Source: Microbacterium sp. Root166 (GTDB lineage Bacteria; Actinomycetota; Actinomycetes; Actinomycetales; Microbacteriaceae). From it: a stretch of 64,000 bases of DNA. How positions within the stretch are numbered: the stretch's first letter is position 1; each line of letters opens with the position of its first letter. The DNA lies in the NCBI RefSeq assembly GCF_001427145.1, contig NZ_LMGL01000004.1:124001-188000 (forward strand), in the 5' to 3' direction. Under the pieces are notes generated by a model. That model searched no databases. It saw only the letters and a program-made list of their open reading frames with translations, and had not been told where the DNA came from. Positions 1-8,087 of this stretch are shown here, piece by piece. The position numbers and the translations under genes are program-made.

Positions 1-25
1 GCGGGACCACGAGATAGCGCGTCAT
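1..25 (-). CDS. 5' end of an unidentified gene, cut by the window edge
   Basis: Downstream of pspA on the minus strand, an ATG at 25 is preceded by a purine-rich AGGATGAGGGG stretch that would serve as a ribosome-binding site. Only eight codons (MTRYLVVP) lie inside the window, so no family can be named. The spacing from the pspA stop is about 110 nt and includes a GC-rich hairpin, so this may be a separate unit or the third gene of the TPM-pspA group. The call rests only on the start codon and ribosome-binding site. Confidence 0.4.
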
Positions 26-91
26 CCCCTCATCCTCTCGCAGGGCGACCCGCGCCGCACCGCGTGGCGCACGCCGTGGGCGAACAGCAGA

Positions 92-119
92 GGGGCGCCG
101 GGCTCGCGCCCGACGCCCC
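92..119 (-). terminator. GC-rich hairpin behind pspA
   Basis: Twelve-base arms (GGGGCGCCGGGC and GCCCGACGCCCC) with a four-base loop and one mismatch lie just after the pspA stop. There is no T-run, so it may act as an RNA-stabilising hairpin or a weak terminator instead of a classical intrinsic terminator. Confidence 0.4.
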
Positions 120-134
120 GCCCGCAGCCGATCG

Positions 135-896
135 CTACGGCATGTGCGGCGCGCTCGGCGCGTCGATCGCGGCCTGCGCGGGCGCGGCCCCCGACTTGAG
201 GGCCGCGAGACGGGCCTCGACCTCGGTGAGCTCGCCGACGTCCTCGAGGCTCTCGAACTGGGCGTCCAGCGAGGATGCCGCGAGCTCCTGCTTGCCGGCG
301 GCGAGGGCCTCCTGGCGGCGGACCTTGTCTTCGAACCGGCCGAGCTCGCTGGTCGGGTCGAGCACGTCGATCGACTTGACCGCGTCGTGCACCTTGTTCT
401 GGGCTTCGGCGGTCTTGGCGCGGGCCAGCAGCTCGGAGCGCTTCGACTTCAGCTGCTCCAGCTTCTGCTTCATGCCGTTGAGGCCGTCCTTGAGCTTGGC
501 GACGACCTCGGTCTGCGACGCGATGGTCGGCTCGACGGCCTTCGCCTCGTTCTCCTCGCTGATCTGGCGCTGCAGCGCGATCTTGGCGAGGTTGTCGAAC
601 TTGTCGGCGTCGGCGGTGCTGCCCGCGCGGCGCAGCTCGTCGGCCTTGCGGCTGGCCGCGAGCGCCTTGTTGCCCCACTCGGTCGCCGCCTGGATGTCTT
701 CCTGGTGGTCGCGCTCGAGCAGACGCAGGTTGCCGATCGTCTCGGCGACGGCGGCCTCGGCATCCACGATGCTGTTGGTGAAATCGCGCACCAGCTGATC
801 GAGCATCTTCTGCGGGTCCTCGGCAGAGTCGAGGAGTGCGTTGATGTTCGCCTTCATGAGGGTCGAGATGCGACCGAAGATGGACTGCTTCGCCAT
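135..896 (-). CDS. pspA: PspA/IM30 family protein
   Basis: This 253-residue protein belongs to the PspA/IM30 (ESCRT-III-like) family, which binds membranes under envelope stress. It opens with the family-typical MAKQSIFGRISTLMKANINA and then forms a long, charged, Ala/Glu/Lys/Gln-rich helical coiled coil over about residues 25-225, with no signal peptide or transmembrane segment. Length is slightly above the 220-230 usual for the family. The ATG at 896 has an AGGAAGGAAA ribosome-binding site. The TPM-domain gene lies directly upstream on the same strand (75 nt gap), so the two are probably co-transcribed, a pairing also seen in other actinobacteria. Family assignment is firm; the stress signal is unknown. 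Confidence 0.93.
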   Translation of the reverse strand: MAKQSIFGRISTLMKANINALLDSAEDPQKMLDQLVRDFTNSIVDAEAAVAETIGNLRLLERDHQEDIQAATEWGNKALAASRKADELRRAGSTADADKFDNLAKIALQRQISEENEAKAVEPTIASQTEVVAKLKDGLNGMKQKLEQLKSKRSELLARAKTAEAQNKVHDAVKSIDVLDPTSELGRFEDKVRRQEALAAGKQELAASSLDAQFESLEDVGELTEVEARLAALKSGAAPAQAAIDAPSAPHMP

Positions 897-970
897 CGGA
901 TTTCCTTCCTATCGGACAAAACGGGTGGTGGGACGTGCAGGAGTGGTCGCGCGGAGCGCGCGTGCGCGGA

Positions 971-2989
971 TCAGAAGCGACCACCTCCCCGACGGGCGCG
1001 CGTGCCGCCCCCGCCGAAGCTTCCGGGACTCCGGCCGCGGGAGGAGCCTCCGCCGAACATGCCGCCGAGGCTGCCGCCGCCGGACGAGCGTCCGCTGGAG
1101 CCTCCGCCGCCGAGCATGGAGTTGATGAGGATGCCGCCCAGCACGGCGCCGAGCATTCCGCCGTCTCCGCCGGACTGCTGCTGGCCGCCGCCGAACATGC
1201 CGCCCATGCCGCCGCCGTCGAAGCCGCCGACGTCGGCGCGCGCGAGCTCGATCGCGCGGGCGGCGAGACGCTCTGCCTCGCGGGCGTGCTGCACGGCGGT
1301 TCGCGGGTCGCCCGCGCGCAGCTGCTCAGCGCGGACGAGCGCGGCGCCGGCTTCGGCCAGAGCCGTCCGCGCGGGCGCTCCGACCGCCCCGCGGCGAGAG
1401 GTGATGTAGTCCTCGGCCGTCGAGACCTGACTCTGGGCCTGCTGGATCAGCTGCGCGACCGCCTGGCGGTCCCGCTGTTCCTGCTCCGCGGCATCCCGCA
1501 CCGCTTCGACCAGTGTGTCGATCTGCTGGTTCGCCGCTTCGAGGCCCTGCAGCGCCTGCAGCGGGCGCTTGGCCTGGCTGGAGAGGTTGGCCCGGGCCGC
1601 GTCGACCTGCTGTCGGGTGCCGGCGATCACCGAGGCGATCCGGCCGTCGGGATCGGGCAGAGCGCTTGCGACGGCGATGTCGTGCTCGAGGTCGGCGATC
1701 AGGGCGGCGGCACCCTGCTCGCCCTGTGCGAGGTCGCCCGCGAGCTTCTCGATGGCGTTCTCGAGGAGGGTCGCCTGTGCGACGGCCTCCTCCGCCGCAC
1801 GGATGCCGACCGCGGCCTCTCCGCCGTTGCCGGCCCCGATCGCTCGCTGCGCGGCGGCGAGCTGCTCGTCGGCGAACGCCAGCCGCTGGCGCGCCTGCTC
1901 GGGGTTGTCGTCGATGGTCGCGAGAGCTTCGGGCGCGTAGGACGCGGTGAGGGTGCGAAGCACCTCGGCCGAGCCCTCGAGCGCCGTGGCGGCCGCCGTC
2001 CGCTCCTCCTGGACGCGCGCGAGCTCTTCCGGCGCGTTCTGTTCGAGCTTGCGCAGCTCGTCGAACGCCTCGGCCTTGTCGTCGAGGAGGGTGTTGGCCT
2101 GCTCGCACAGCTCGATGATGCGCGTGTTCCAGGCCCGCACGTCGAGTTCGGAGTCGGGCGTGGCGTCGGCCAGCTGCTGCTGGAGAGTGAAGGCCTCGTC
2201 GAGGTTCTGCTTGGCCGTGGCGAGCGCCGCCTCGAACTCGGCCGTGGCGGCCTCGCCGAACTGAGCCGTGGCGAATCCGAGCTCCTGCGCGCTGGTCTTG
2301 ATGGCGTCGTCGGTCTCGACGAGCGCTGAGGCGGCGCGCCGCTCGAGCTCCTCCAGCGGCACCTGCTCGACGGCGGGCGGGCCGGCGGGTCCCTTCTTGC
2401 GCCGCCGCACGACGACGACGATCACGGCGATCGCGGCGCCGACCGCGACGAGGACGAGGACCCAGGTCAGCAGGCCGCCCCCGCCGCCCGAGTCGCCCGG
2501 GGCTCCCGAGCCGCCGTTCGAGGCGTCGGTCAGTCCGTCCGCGGCGGCGTCGACGGCGCCGAGCCAGTCGTCCGCGCTCAGCGCAGGCTGGATGCGCTGC
2601 TGCTCGATCGTGGCGAGCTGCTCGGCGGTGATGGGACCCTCGGTGTCCGCCGACAGGTAGTACGAACGCCCGTCGACCGCGACAGCGAGGAGGTACTGCG
2701 AGACCCCGAGATCATTCATCTCTGCGGTCGTGTTCGCCCAGTCGGCGTTGTCCGCGGGGTTCGTGAAGTCGTCCACATAGGCCACGTAGAGGTCCAGGCC
2801 CGTCTCGGACTTGAGCTGCTCCAGGCGCGCCTCGGCGTCGGCGGATTCGCCGCTGCTCAGCACTCCCGCCTGGTCGACGACGTAGCCGGCACCGAGCTCG
2901 ACAGGATCGGTCGCCCACGCGGCACCGCCGATCGTCGCGAACGCGACCGTCAGGGTCGCCGTCAGCGCCGCAGTCCATCGCGCACGCAT
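971..2989 (-). CDS. TPM domain-containing secreted/membrane protein
   Basis: A 672-residue protein with a Sec signal peptide (residues 1-26, cleavage after AWA), then a TPM domain (about 30-155), a low-complexity Gly/Ser linker, one transmembrane helix near residues 173-195 followed by RRRKKG, a long Glu/Ala/Gln-rich coiled-coil region (about 200-560), and a Gly/Ser/Arg-rich tail ending GGGRF. Topology is therefore an extracytoplasmic TPM domain with a large cytoplasmic helical part. TPM domains occur in membrane-linked proteins, and in actinobacteria this architecture sits next to pspA, as here. A role in envelope stress with PspA is inferred from that linkage only. The ATG at 2989 has a GGGGGAA ribosome-binding site and precedes a clear signal peptide. 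Confidence 0.85.
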   Translation of the reverse strand: MRARWTAALTATLTVAFATIGGAAWATDPVELGAGYVVDQAGVLSSGESADAEARLEQLKSETGLDLYVAYVDDFTNPADNADWANTTAEMNDLGVSQYLLAVAVDGRSYYLSADTEGPITAEQLATIEQQRIQPALSADDWLGAVDAAADGLTDASNGGSGAPGDSGGGGGLLTWVLVLVAVGAAIAVIVVVVRRRKKGPAGPPAVEQVPLEELERRAASALVETDDAIKTSAQELGFATAQFGEAATAEFEAALATAKQNLDEAFTLQQQLADATPDSELDVRAWNTRIIELCEQANTLLDDKAEAFDELRKLEQNAPEELARVQEERTAAATALEGSAEVLRTLTASYAPEALATIDDNPEQARQRLAFADEQLAAAQRAIGAGNGGEAAVGIRAAEEAVAQATLLENAIEKLAGDLAQGEQGAAALIADLEHDIAVASALPDPDGRIASVIAGTRQQVDAARANLSSQAKRPLQALQGLEAANQQIDTLVEAVRDAAEQEQRDRQAVAQLIQQAQSQVSTAEDYITSRRGAVGAPARTALAEAGAALVRAEQLRAGDPRTAVQHAREAERLAARAIELARADVGGFDGGGMGGMFGGGQQQSGGDGGMLGAVLGGILINSMLGGGGSSGRSSGGGSLGGMFGGGSSRGRSPGSFGGGGTRARRGGGRF

Positions 2990-3153
2990 CGATTCCCCCT
3001 TCGGGACGCGGAATCCTGGCCCTACGCGAGTCTATGCAGGCCCGGGCATGCCGCGGTAGTCCGGCCCGGGGACCTCCCAGCATGGCGCCGGTCAGCGGGT
3101 CGCTGCGCACGGTCCGAGGCGTCGCGGGGTAGCGTGTCCGACTCGGAGGACAC

Positions 3154-4011
3154 ATGGACGATCGCTACGGCACCGATGTGCTCGCCGACGGCTGGAAGGC
3201 ACGCGCGGCGAAGCCGCTGCCCCGGGTCGAGGCATCCCGCGACCTGGTCATCGAGGTGGCGGACGACGGCTTCTGCGGAGCCGTCGTCGGCGTCGCGTCG
3301 GGCATGGTCGAGCTCGAGGACCGGCACGCCCGCCGGCGCCTCTTCCCGCTCGGACCCGGCTTCCTCGTCGACGGCGCCGACGTCGTGCTCGTGCCACCGG
3401 TCGCGGCGCCGGCGAGCACCGGACCACGGCGCACGGCATCCGGCTCCTTCGCCGCAGCCGACGCGCGCGCCCGGGTCGCCCGCGCCAGCCGCATCTTCGT
3501 CGAGGGCCGTCACGACGCCGAGCTCGTCGAGAAGGTGTGGGGCGACGACCTGCGCGCCGAGGGCGTCGTCGTGGAGTACCTGCAGGGCATCGACCTGCTC
3601 GAGGCGGTCCTCGCCGACGAGCCCCCCTCGGCCTCGCGGCGGTACGGCGTGCTCGTGGACCACCTGGTGTCCGGCTCGAAGGAGTCCCGCATCGCGCAGG
3701 CGATCGAGCGCGGACCGCACGGCGCGCACCTGCGCATCGTCGGACACCCGTGGATCGACGTGTGGCAGTGCGTCACGCCGGCGGCGATGGGCATCGAGAA
3801 GTGGCCGGTGATCCCGCGCGGGACCGAGTTCAAGGTCGGCGTGTGCCGGGCGCTCGGCTGGCCCGCCCGCGATCAGGCCGACATCGCGCGCGCCTGGCAG
3901 CGCATCCTCGCGTCGGTGAAGAGCTATCGGGACCTCGAGCCGGCCTTCCTCGGCCGCGTCGAAGAGCTCATCGACTTCGTCACCGCCGAGAGCGTCCCGC
4001 CCGCTCGCTAG
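3154..4011 (+). CDS. DUF3097 family protein
   Basis: A 285-residue soluble protein matching the actinobacterial DUF3097 family; no function is established. The start MDDRYGTDVLADGWK and the central EGRHDAELVEKVWGDDLR are typical. The EGRHD segment (about residues 113-117), with later acidic positions such as VLVDHLVSGSKESRIA, resembles a TOPRIM-like nucleotidyl-transfer fold, but that is my inference. The ATG at 3154 has a GGAGGA ribosome-binding site, and a TAGCGT -10 hexamer lies at 3130-3135. trmB begins 10 nt after the stop, so the genes may be expressed together. Confidence 0.85.
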   Translation: MDDRYGTDVLADGWKARAAKPLPRVEASRDLVIEVADDGFCGAVVGVASGMVELEDRHARRRLFPLGPGFLVDGADVVLVPPVAAPASTGPRRTASGSFAAADARARVARASRIFVEGRHDAELVEKVWGDDLRAEGVVVEYLQGIDLLEAVLADEPPSASRRYGVLVDHLVSGSKESRIAQAIERGPHGAHLRIVGHPWIDVWQCVTPAAMGIEKWPVIPRGTEFKVGVCRALGWPARDQADIARAWQRILASVKSYRDLEPAFLGRVEELIDFVTAESVPPAR

Positions 4012-4014
4012 CCT
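4009..4014 (+). promoter_or_regulatory. -10 hexamer TAGCCT, 6 nt before the trmB start
   Basis: TAGCCT overlaps the DUF3097 stop codon and is followed by exactly six bases (GGAGGG) and the GTG of trmB. The spacing fits a leaderless transcript, but the six bases also look like a ribosome-binding site, so read-through translation from the upstream gene is equally possible. Confidence 0.4.
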
Positions 4015-4020
4015 GGAGGG

Positions 4021-4767
4021 GTGCCCGACTCGCTTCCCCCCGCAGAGATCCCGTTTCCGTTCCGCGAGCAGCCGGTCTCGTTCGTGCGCCGCAGCGGCCG
4101 CATGTCGGACGGCCAGGAGCGCGCGTGGGAAGATCTCGGGCCCCGGTACGTGATCGACACCCCCCGTGACGTGGCCGAGCTCAGCATCCTCCCCGGCTCG
4201 ACAATCGACCCGGCGAGCGTGTGGGGCCGCAGCGCCCCGCTCATCGTCGAGATCGGCTCGGGGCAGGGACACGCCATCGTGCATGCGGCCTCGTCGCGGC
4301 CCGACGCCGACTTCCTCGCGATCGAGGTGTTCCGGGCGGGCATCGCGCGCACCATGCTCGATGCCGAGCGCGCCGGGGCGGACAACCTCCGGCTCGTCGA
4401 GGCGAACGCCCCCGAGGTCCTCGACCACCTGCTGCCCGCGGCATCCGTCTCGGAATTGTGGGTCTTCTTCCCCGACCCCTGGCACAAGAAGAAGCACACG
4501 AAGCGCCGGCTCGTCACGCCGGAGTTCGCCGCGGTCGCTGCGCTCGCCCTGAAGGACGGCGGGATGCTGCGCCTGGCGACGGACTGGGAGGACTACGCCC
4601 TGCAGATGAGGTCGGTGCTGCACGCCGCCGATGACTTCGAGCCGGCGTTCGAGGGGGAGTGGGCGCCGCGCTTCGACGGCCGTGTCCTCACGGCCTTCGA
4701 GCGCAAGGGTGCGCGGGTCGGGCGCGACATCCGCGACCTGGCCTATCGACGGCGGCCGCGCACATGA
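4021..4767 (+). CDS. trmB: tRNA (guanine-N7-)-methyltransferase TrmB
   Basis: This 248-residue enzyme makes 7-methylguanosine at position 46 of the tRNA variable loop using S-adenosylmethionine. The SAM-binding motif VEIGSGQGH lies near residues 75-84, and the family signature FFPDPWHKKKHTKRR near residue 149, with the C-terminal core DWEDYALQM. Length fits the family. The start is the GTG at 4021. The stop overlaps the ATG of the following MFS gene in an ATGA junction, so these genes are translationally coupled. Confidence 0.95.
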   Translation: MPDSLPPAEIPFPFREQPVSFVRRSGRMSDGQERAWEDLGPRYVIDTPRDVAELSILPGSTIDPASVWGRSAPLIVEIGSGQGHAIVHAASSRPDADFLAIEVFRAGIARTMLDAERAGADNLRLVEANAPEVLDHLLPAASVSELWVFFPDPWHKKKHTKRRLVTPEFAAVAALALKDGGMLRLATDWEDYALQMRSVLHAADDFEPAFEGEWAPRFDGRVLTAFERKGARVGRDIRDLAYRRRPRT

Positions 4768-6077
4768 GCGAGCCCGCAGATCTCGCGGGTGCTGTCGACG
4801 ACGACAACCCCGAAGCGGATGCCGCTGCCCGCGACCGCTGGCGGGTGATCCGCCCCCTCGGCCACCGTGACTTCCGCGTGCTGTTCGGCGCCGTCGTGCT
4901 GTCGATCTTCGCCGCCGGCATGTGGGCCGTCGTCATGGTCTACGCCGTCATCGACGCCGGCGGCGGGCCCCTGGAGCTGTCGCTGGTCGCGGGGGCGAAC
5001 GCGACGGGGCTGCTGCTGTGCGCCATCCCAGGCGGCATCGTCGCCGACCGCGTCTCGCGGCGCGCCATCGTGCGCGTCGTGGAGCTCGTGAACTTCCTCG
5101 CGATCACCTCGGTCGTGATCGCCGGGCTCTCGGGCCCCGTCAGCGTCGCGCACCTCGCGGTCGTGTCCTTCGTGCTCGGCGCGGGCGCCGGGTTCTTCTT
5201 CCCCGCGTACACCGCGATCCTTCCCCGCATCCTGCCGCCGGGTCAGCTGCTGGCTGCCAACGGCCTCGAAGGCGCGATCCGCCCGGCGCTGCAGCAGGCA
5301 GCCGGCCCCGCCACCGCGGGCGTCCTGCTCGCCGCGCTGATCCCGAGCCACGCCGCGGTCATCATCGCGATCGCTCACGGCCTGGCGTTCGTGGGGCTGC
5401 TCTTCCTCCGGGCGGAGCCGCCCGCACCTCACGACGAGCCCGAGCGGGCGGCATCCGTCTTCCACGATCTCAAGGAAGCGGTCGTCTTCACCGTCCGCAC
5501 CCCCTGGCTCTTCGCGACGCTGCTGTTCGCGACCGGATGGGTCCTCGTGTTCGTCGGTCCCGAGGAGGTGCTGCTGCCGTTCCTCACGCGGGAGCGCATC
5601 GGCGAGGATCCGCGATGGTTCGGCTTCCTCCTCGCCGTGTACGGGCTCGGCGGCGTCGTGGGCTCGATCGTCGTCTCGTCGAGGAAGCTGCCGCGGCGCT
5701 ACCTGACCGTCATGAACCTGGTGTGGGGCATCAGCACGCTGCCGTTCATCATCGTGGGCATCACCGACCAGTACTGGCTCATGCTGGTGTCGATGTTCAT
5801 CATCGGATTCGGCTTCAGTTATGGCAACGTCATCTGGGGCACACTGCTGCAGCGACGAGTGCCGCGGCACATGCTCGGGCGCATCTCGAGTCTGGACTTC
5901 TTCGTGTCGCTGGCCCTCATGCCGCTGTCGATGGCGCTCGCCGGGCCGCTGGCCGAGGTCGTGCCCCTTCAGACGATCTTCATCGTCGCCGGCCTCCTTC
6001 CGTTCGTCTTCGGCATCGTCGCGATCTTCGCGGCCCGGATGCCGCAGGACGAAATCGCCCACCCCCTGGATCGCTGA
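4764..6077 (+). CDS. MFS transporter
   Basis: A 437-residue major facilitator superfamily protein with about twelve hydrophobic segments. After a charged N-terminal tail (about 30 residues), RPLGHRDFRVLF leads into helix 1. The loop between helices 2 and 3 carries GGIVADRVSRR, the MFS motif A variant. The sequence resembles the enterobactin-exporter/MFS_3 group, whose members export drugs or siderophores; the substrate here cannot be told. The ATG at 4764 overlaps the trmB stop; a longer in-frame extension upstream is rejected because it runs through trmB. The stop at 6075-6077 overlaps the ATG of the next gene. Confidence 0.88.
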   Translation: MSEPADLAGAVDDDNPEADAAARDRWRVIRPLGHRDFRVLFGAVVLSIFAAGMWAVVMVYAVIDAGGGPLELSLVAGANATGLLLCAIPGGIVADRVSRRAIVRVVELVNFLAITSVVIAGLSGPVSVAHLAVVSFVLGAGAGFFFPAYTAILPRILPPGQLLAANGLEGAIRPALQQAAGPATAGVLLAALIPSHAAVIIAIAHGLAFVGLLFLRAEPPAPHDEPERAASVFHDLKEAVVFTVRTPWLFATLLFATGWVLVFVGPEEVLLPFLTRERIGEDPRWFGFLLAVYGLGGVVGSIVVSSRKLPRRYLTVMNLVWGISTLPFIIVGITDQYWLMLVSMFIIGFGFSYGNVIWGTLLQRRVPRHMLGRISSLDFFVSLALMPLSMALAGPLAEVVPLQTIFIVAGLLPFVFGIVAIFAARMPQDEIAHPLDR

Positions 6078-7027
6078 TGCCCGCCTCTCCCGCAGTCGCC
6101 CCCGTCGGCACGCTTCCGGCCTGGTCGTGGGGTCTCGCGCCCGCTTTGCTCGTGTGCCTCGCCGCGCCCGCCTTCTTCGTGCTGCGCGTCCCCTGGGTCG
6201 GCTGGGTGCTCCTCGCCGCCGGCCTCGCGGCGGCGCTGCTTCTCGAGCGAGGGGCGCAGGCCGCGCCGACCCAGACGCCGAAACCGCACGAACGCACCGG
6301 ATCCGGCGCCGAGACGGTGCGTTCTCGCGTTCTCGGCGAGCCTGGCGGGCCCGGGGAGCCGAGGCGGCCGAGCCTGCTGCGCGACCTGTCGCTCATCGCG
6401 ATCGGGCTGCTGATCGTCAGCGCGATCCCGCTGAAGGCCGAGCTCGACAACCTCGCGATCCTCCGGTTCGCGATCGCACTGGGCGGCGCAGTGGCGGTGC
6501 CGTACGCGATCTCACGGTGGGTGTACCGGGACCACGCGATCCGCTTCCCGTGGCGCGGCGGCGGCAGATGGACCTGGTTCCAATGGACCTGGCTCGCGGT
6601 GGTGCTGGTGCTGGGCTGGCTGATCCTGCCGTTCTACTTCATCACCTCGGGCGTGTACCTCAACTGGCCCGTCGTGGACACGCCGGACCTCATCGCTCGG
6701 CTGTTCGTGGGCGTGGGTGCGGTCGGCATCTGGGACGAGCTGTTCTTCATCTGCACGTGCTTCGCGCTCCTGCGCCGGCATTTCCCGTTCTGGCAGGCGA
6801 ACCTGCTGCAGATGATCGTGTTCGTCTCGTTCCTGTGGGAGCTCGGCTACCAGTCGTGGGGCCCCCTGCTCACCATCCCGTTCGCGCTGCTCATGGGCTG
6901 GATCTTCATGCGGACGCGCTCGCTCGCCTACGTCGTCTCGGTGCACCTGCTGTTCGACGCCGTGGTGTTCCTGGTGCTCGTTCACGCCCACAACCCCGGG
7001 ATGTTCGACGGCTTCTTCCTGGTCTGA
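6077..7027 (+). CDS. CPBP family intramembrane glutamic endopeptidase-like protein
   Basis: A 316-residue integral membrane protein with about eight hydrophobic segments. The C-terminal half carries the CPBP/Abi pattern: an acidic motif (WDELFFICTCFALLRRH, near residue 218), a middle segment SFLWELGY and a final helix with SVHLLFDAV. CPBP proteins are CAAX-protease-like and often linked to bacteriocin self-immunity or membrane protein processing; no bacteriocin genes are visible here. The first motif has DE instead of the usual EE, so activity is uncertain. Residues about 68-88 are hydrophilic and encoded by an imperfect inverted repeat. The start overlaps the stop of the MFS gene (TGATG). 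Confidence 0.8.
   Translation: MPASPAVAPVGTLPAWSWGLAPALLVCLAAPAFFVLRVPWVGWVLLAAGLAAALLLERGAQAAPTQTPKPHERTGSGAETVRSRVLGEPGGPGEPRRPSLLRDLSLIAIGLLIVSAIPLKAELDNLAILRFAIALGGAVAVPYAISRWVYRDHAIRFPWRGGGRWTWFQWTWLAVVLVLGWLILPFYFITSGVYLNWPVVDTPDLIARLFVGVGAVGIWDELFFICTCFALLRRHFPFWQANLLQMIVFVSFLWELGYQSWGPLLTIPFALLMGWIFMRTRSLAYVVSVHLLFDAVVFLVLVHAHNPGMFDGFFLV
6277..6338. repeat. imperfect palindrome inside the CPBP gene
   Basis: Arms at 6277-6299 and 6316-6338 are inverted copies that agree at about 19 of 23 positions. Each contains an AACGCACC/GGTGCGTT core. The repeat encodes the hydrophilic linker between the second and third membrane segments and keeps the reading frame open. Confidence 0.6.
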
Positions 7028-7109
7028 CCCGGGCTCGCCCCGGCACTCCGCTGCCCAGGCGCTGCACAGGGCTGCGCGGTACGCTGGACACCGGATCCCA
7101 CCCGGATCC

Positions 7110-7150
7110 CCGGACGACGGATCAGTACCCGGTGAGCGACAAGACTGGCC
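7110..7150 (+). ncRNA. guanidine-III riboswitch (ykkC-III / PRF class)
   Basis: Three blocks of the class consensus occur in the right order and spacing: CCGGACGA (7110-7117), GTACCCGGT (7125-7133) and GACAAGAC (7138-7145). CCGG at 7110-7113 can pair with CCGG at 7129-7132, and GG-TCAGT (7119-7126) with ACTGGCC (7144-7150), giving the interlocked pseudoknot known for this aptamer. The 3' strand of the second helix directly abuts the ribosome-binding site GGGAG (7151-7155), 7 nt before the exporter ATG. That layout fits control of translation initiation, with guanidine turning expression on. The downstream gene is of the guanidinium-exporter type, which is the expected partner. Confidence 0.88.
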
Positions 7151-7162
7151 GGGAGCACAGTC

Positions 7163-7483
7163 ATGTCGTGGGTCATCCTCATCGTTTCCGGCATCCTCGA
7201 AGCCGTCTGGGCGACAGCGCTCGGCAAGTCCGAGGGCTTCACCAAGCTCTGGCCCACGGTCGTCTTCGGGGTCTCGCTGCTGCTGAGCATGGGCGGCCTC
7301 GCCTGGGCGATGCGCGACATCTCCACCGGCACGGCCTACGCGGTCTGGGTGGGCATCGGCGCATCGCTGACGGTCGCCTACGCCATGATCACCGGCGACG
7401 AGTCGTTCTCGTGGGTCAAGATGCTCCTCATCCTCGGCCTCGTCGGCTGCGTCGTCGGCCTCAAGGTCGTCGGCCACGAGTGA
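7163..7483 (+). CDS. SMR family guanidinium exporter (Gdx/SugE type)
   Basis: A 106-residue small multidrug resistance protein with four transmembrane helices. It starts MSWVILIVSGILEAVWATAL, with the essential membrane Glu at position 13. The helix 2-3 region holds GTAYAVWVGIGAS, closest to the SugE/Gdx subtype. Gdx proteins work as dual-topology dimers exchanging guanidinium for protons. The guanidine-III aptamer immediately upstream supports guanidinium as the substrate more strongly than the sequence alone, since quaternary-ammonium SMR proteins look similar. The start has GGGAG at a 7 nt spacing. It is a single gene, so it would act as a homodimer. Confidence 0.92.
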   Translation: MSWVILIVSGILEAVWATALGKSEGFTKLWPTVVFGVSLLLSMGGLAWAMRDISTGTAYAVWVGIGASLTVAYAMITGDESFSWVKMLLILGLVGCVVGLKVVGHE

Positions 7484-7559
7484 GCTGACCGGCCGGGACG
7501 CAAGCCCCGCCCGCCGATCGCAGCTCGCGTCTACTCTCGGAGCGACGAGAGGAGCGCGG

Positions 7560-8018
7560 ATGACGCAGCAGACCGAGCAGCTGGCGGACGCGGCCCGTGC
7601 GCACGAGGTGCGGATCGCGGTCGCCGAGTCGCTGACGTGCGGCAAGCTCGCCAGCACCATCGGTGCGGGAACGGATGCCGAGAACTGGTTCGCCGGGGGT
7701 GTCGTGGCGTACCAGATGCAGGTCAAGGAGGAGGTTCTGGGTGTCGAGCCCGGAATCGATCCCTGCTCGGCCGCCTGCGCGGAGCAGCTGGCACGCGGCG
7801 TGAAGCGGCTGCTCGGCGTCGATGTCGCGGTGTCGACGACGGGCGTCGGCGGACCCGATCCGCAGGACGGCCATCCGCCCGGTACCGTCTTCCTCGGCTG
7901 GGCGACCGCGAGCGAGGTCGGGCATCGCCGGCTGGCGCTGTCCGGCTCGCCCGAGGACGTGCTCGCGCAGACCGTCGAGGCGTCGATCGCCCTTCTCGTG
8001 GAGCTCGTCGGCAGGTGA
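7560..8018 (+). CDS. CinA family nicotinamide-nucleotide amidohydrolase
   Basis: A 152-residue protein equal to the C-terminal domain of CinA (PncC), which hydrolyses NMN to nicotinate mononucleotide in pyridine nucleotide recycling. Signature segments are RIAVAESLTCGKLA (residues 18-31), GGVVAYQMQVKEEVLGV and STTGVGGPDPQDGHPPGTVF. It lacks the N-terminal molybdopterin-binding-like domain of full-length CinA, as is common in actinobacteria. The family Cys-Thr order in ESCTGG is changed to ESLTCGK. The ATG has a GAGAGGAG ribosome-binding site. Confidence 0.9.
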   Translation: MTQQTEQLADAARAHEVRIAVAESLTCGKLASTIGAGTDAENWFAGGVVAYQMQVKEEVLGVEPGIDPCSAACAEQLARGVKRLLGVDVAVSTTGVGGPDPQDGHPPGTVFLGWATASEVGHRRLALSGSPEDVLAQTVEASIALLVELVGR

Positions 8019-8075
8019 CCCGTCGTTCACCGGATTGTCGGCGAACGAGGCTGGGCAGCGGCACCCGCCCGTGGA

Positions 8076-8081
8076 TAGGGT
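8076..8081 (+). promoter_or_regulatory. -10 hexamer TAGGGT for the alkylsulfatase (leaderless)
   Basis: TAGGGT is followed by exactly six bases and then the ATG at 8088, so transcription should begin at the start codon. No -35 element is clear. Confidence 0.5.
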
Positions 8082-8087
8082 CGGAGG

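Noticed and set aside
1-984. 320-codon minus-strand frame overlapping pspA
   Set aside because: Arg-rich shadow of pspA in another frame; only the short ATG near 25 with its own ribosome-binding site is kept, at low confidence.
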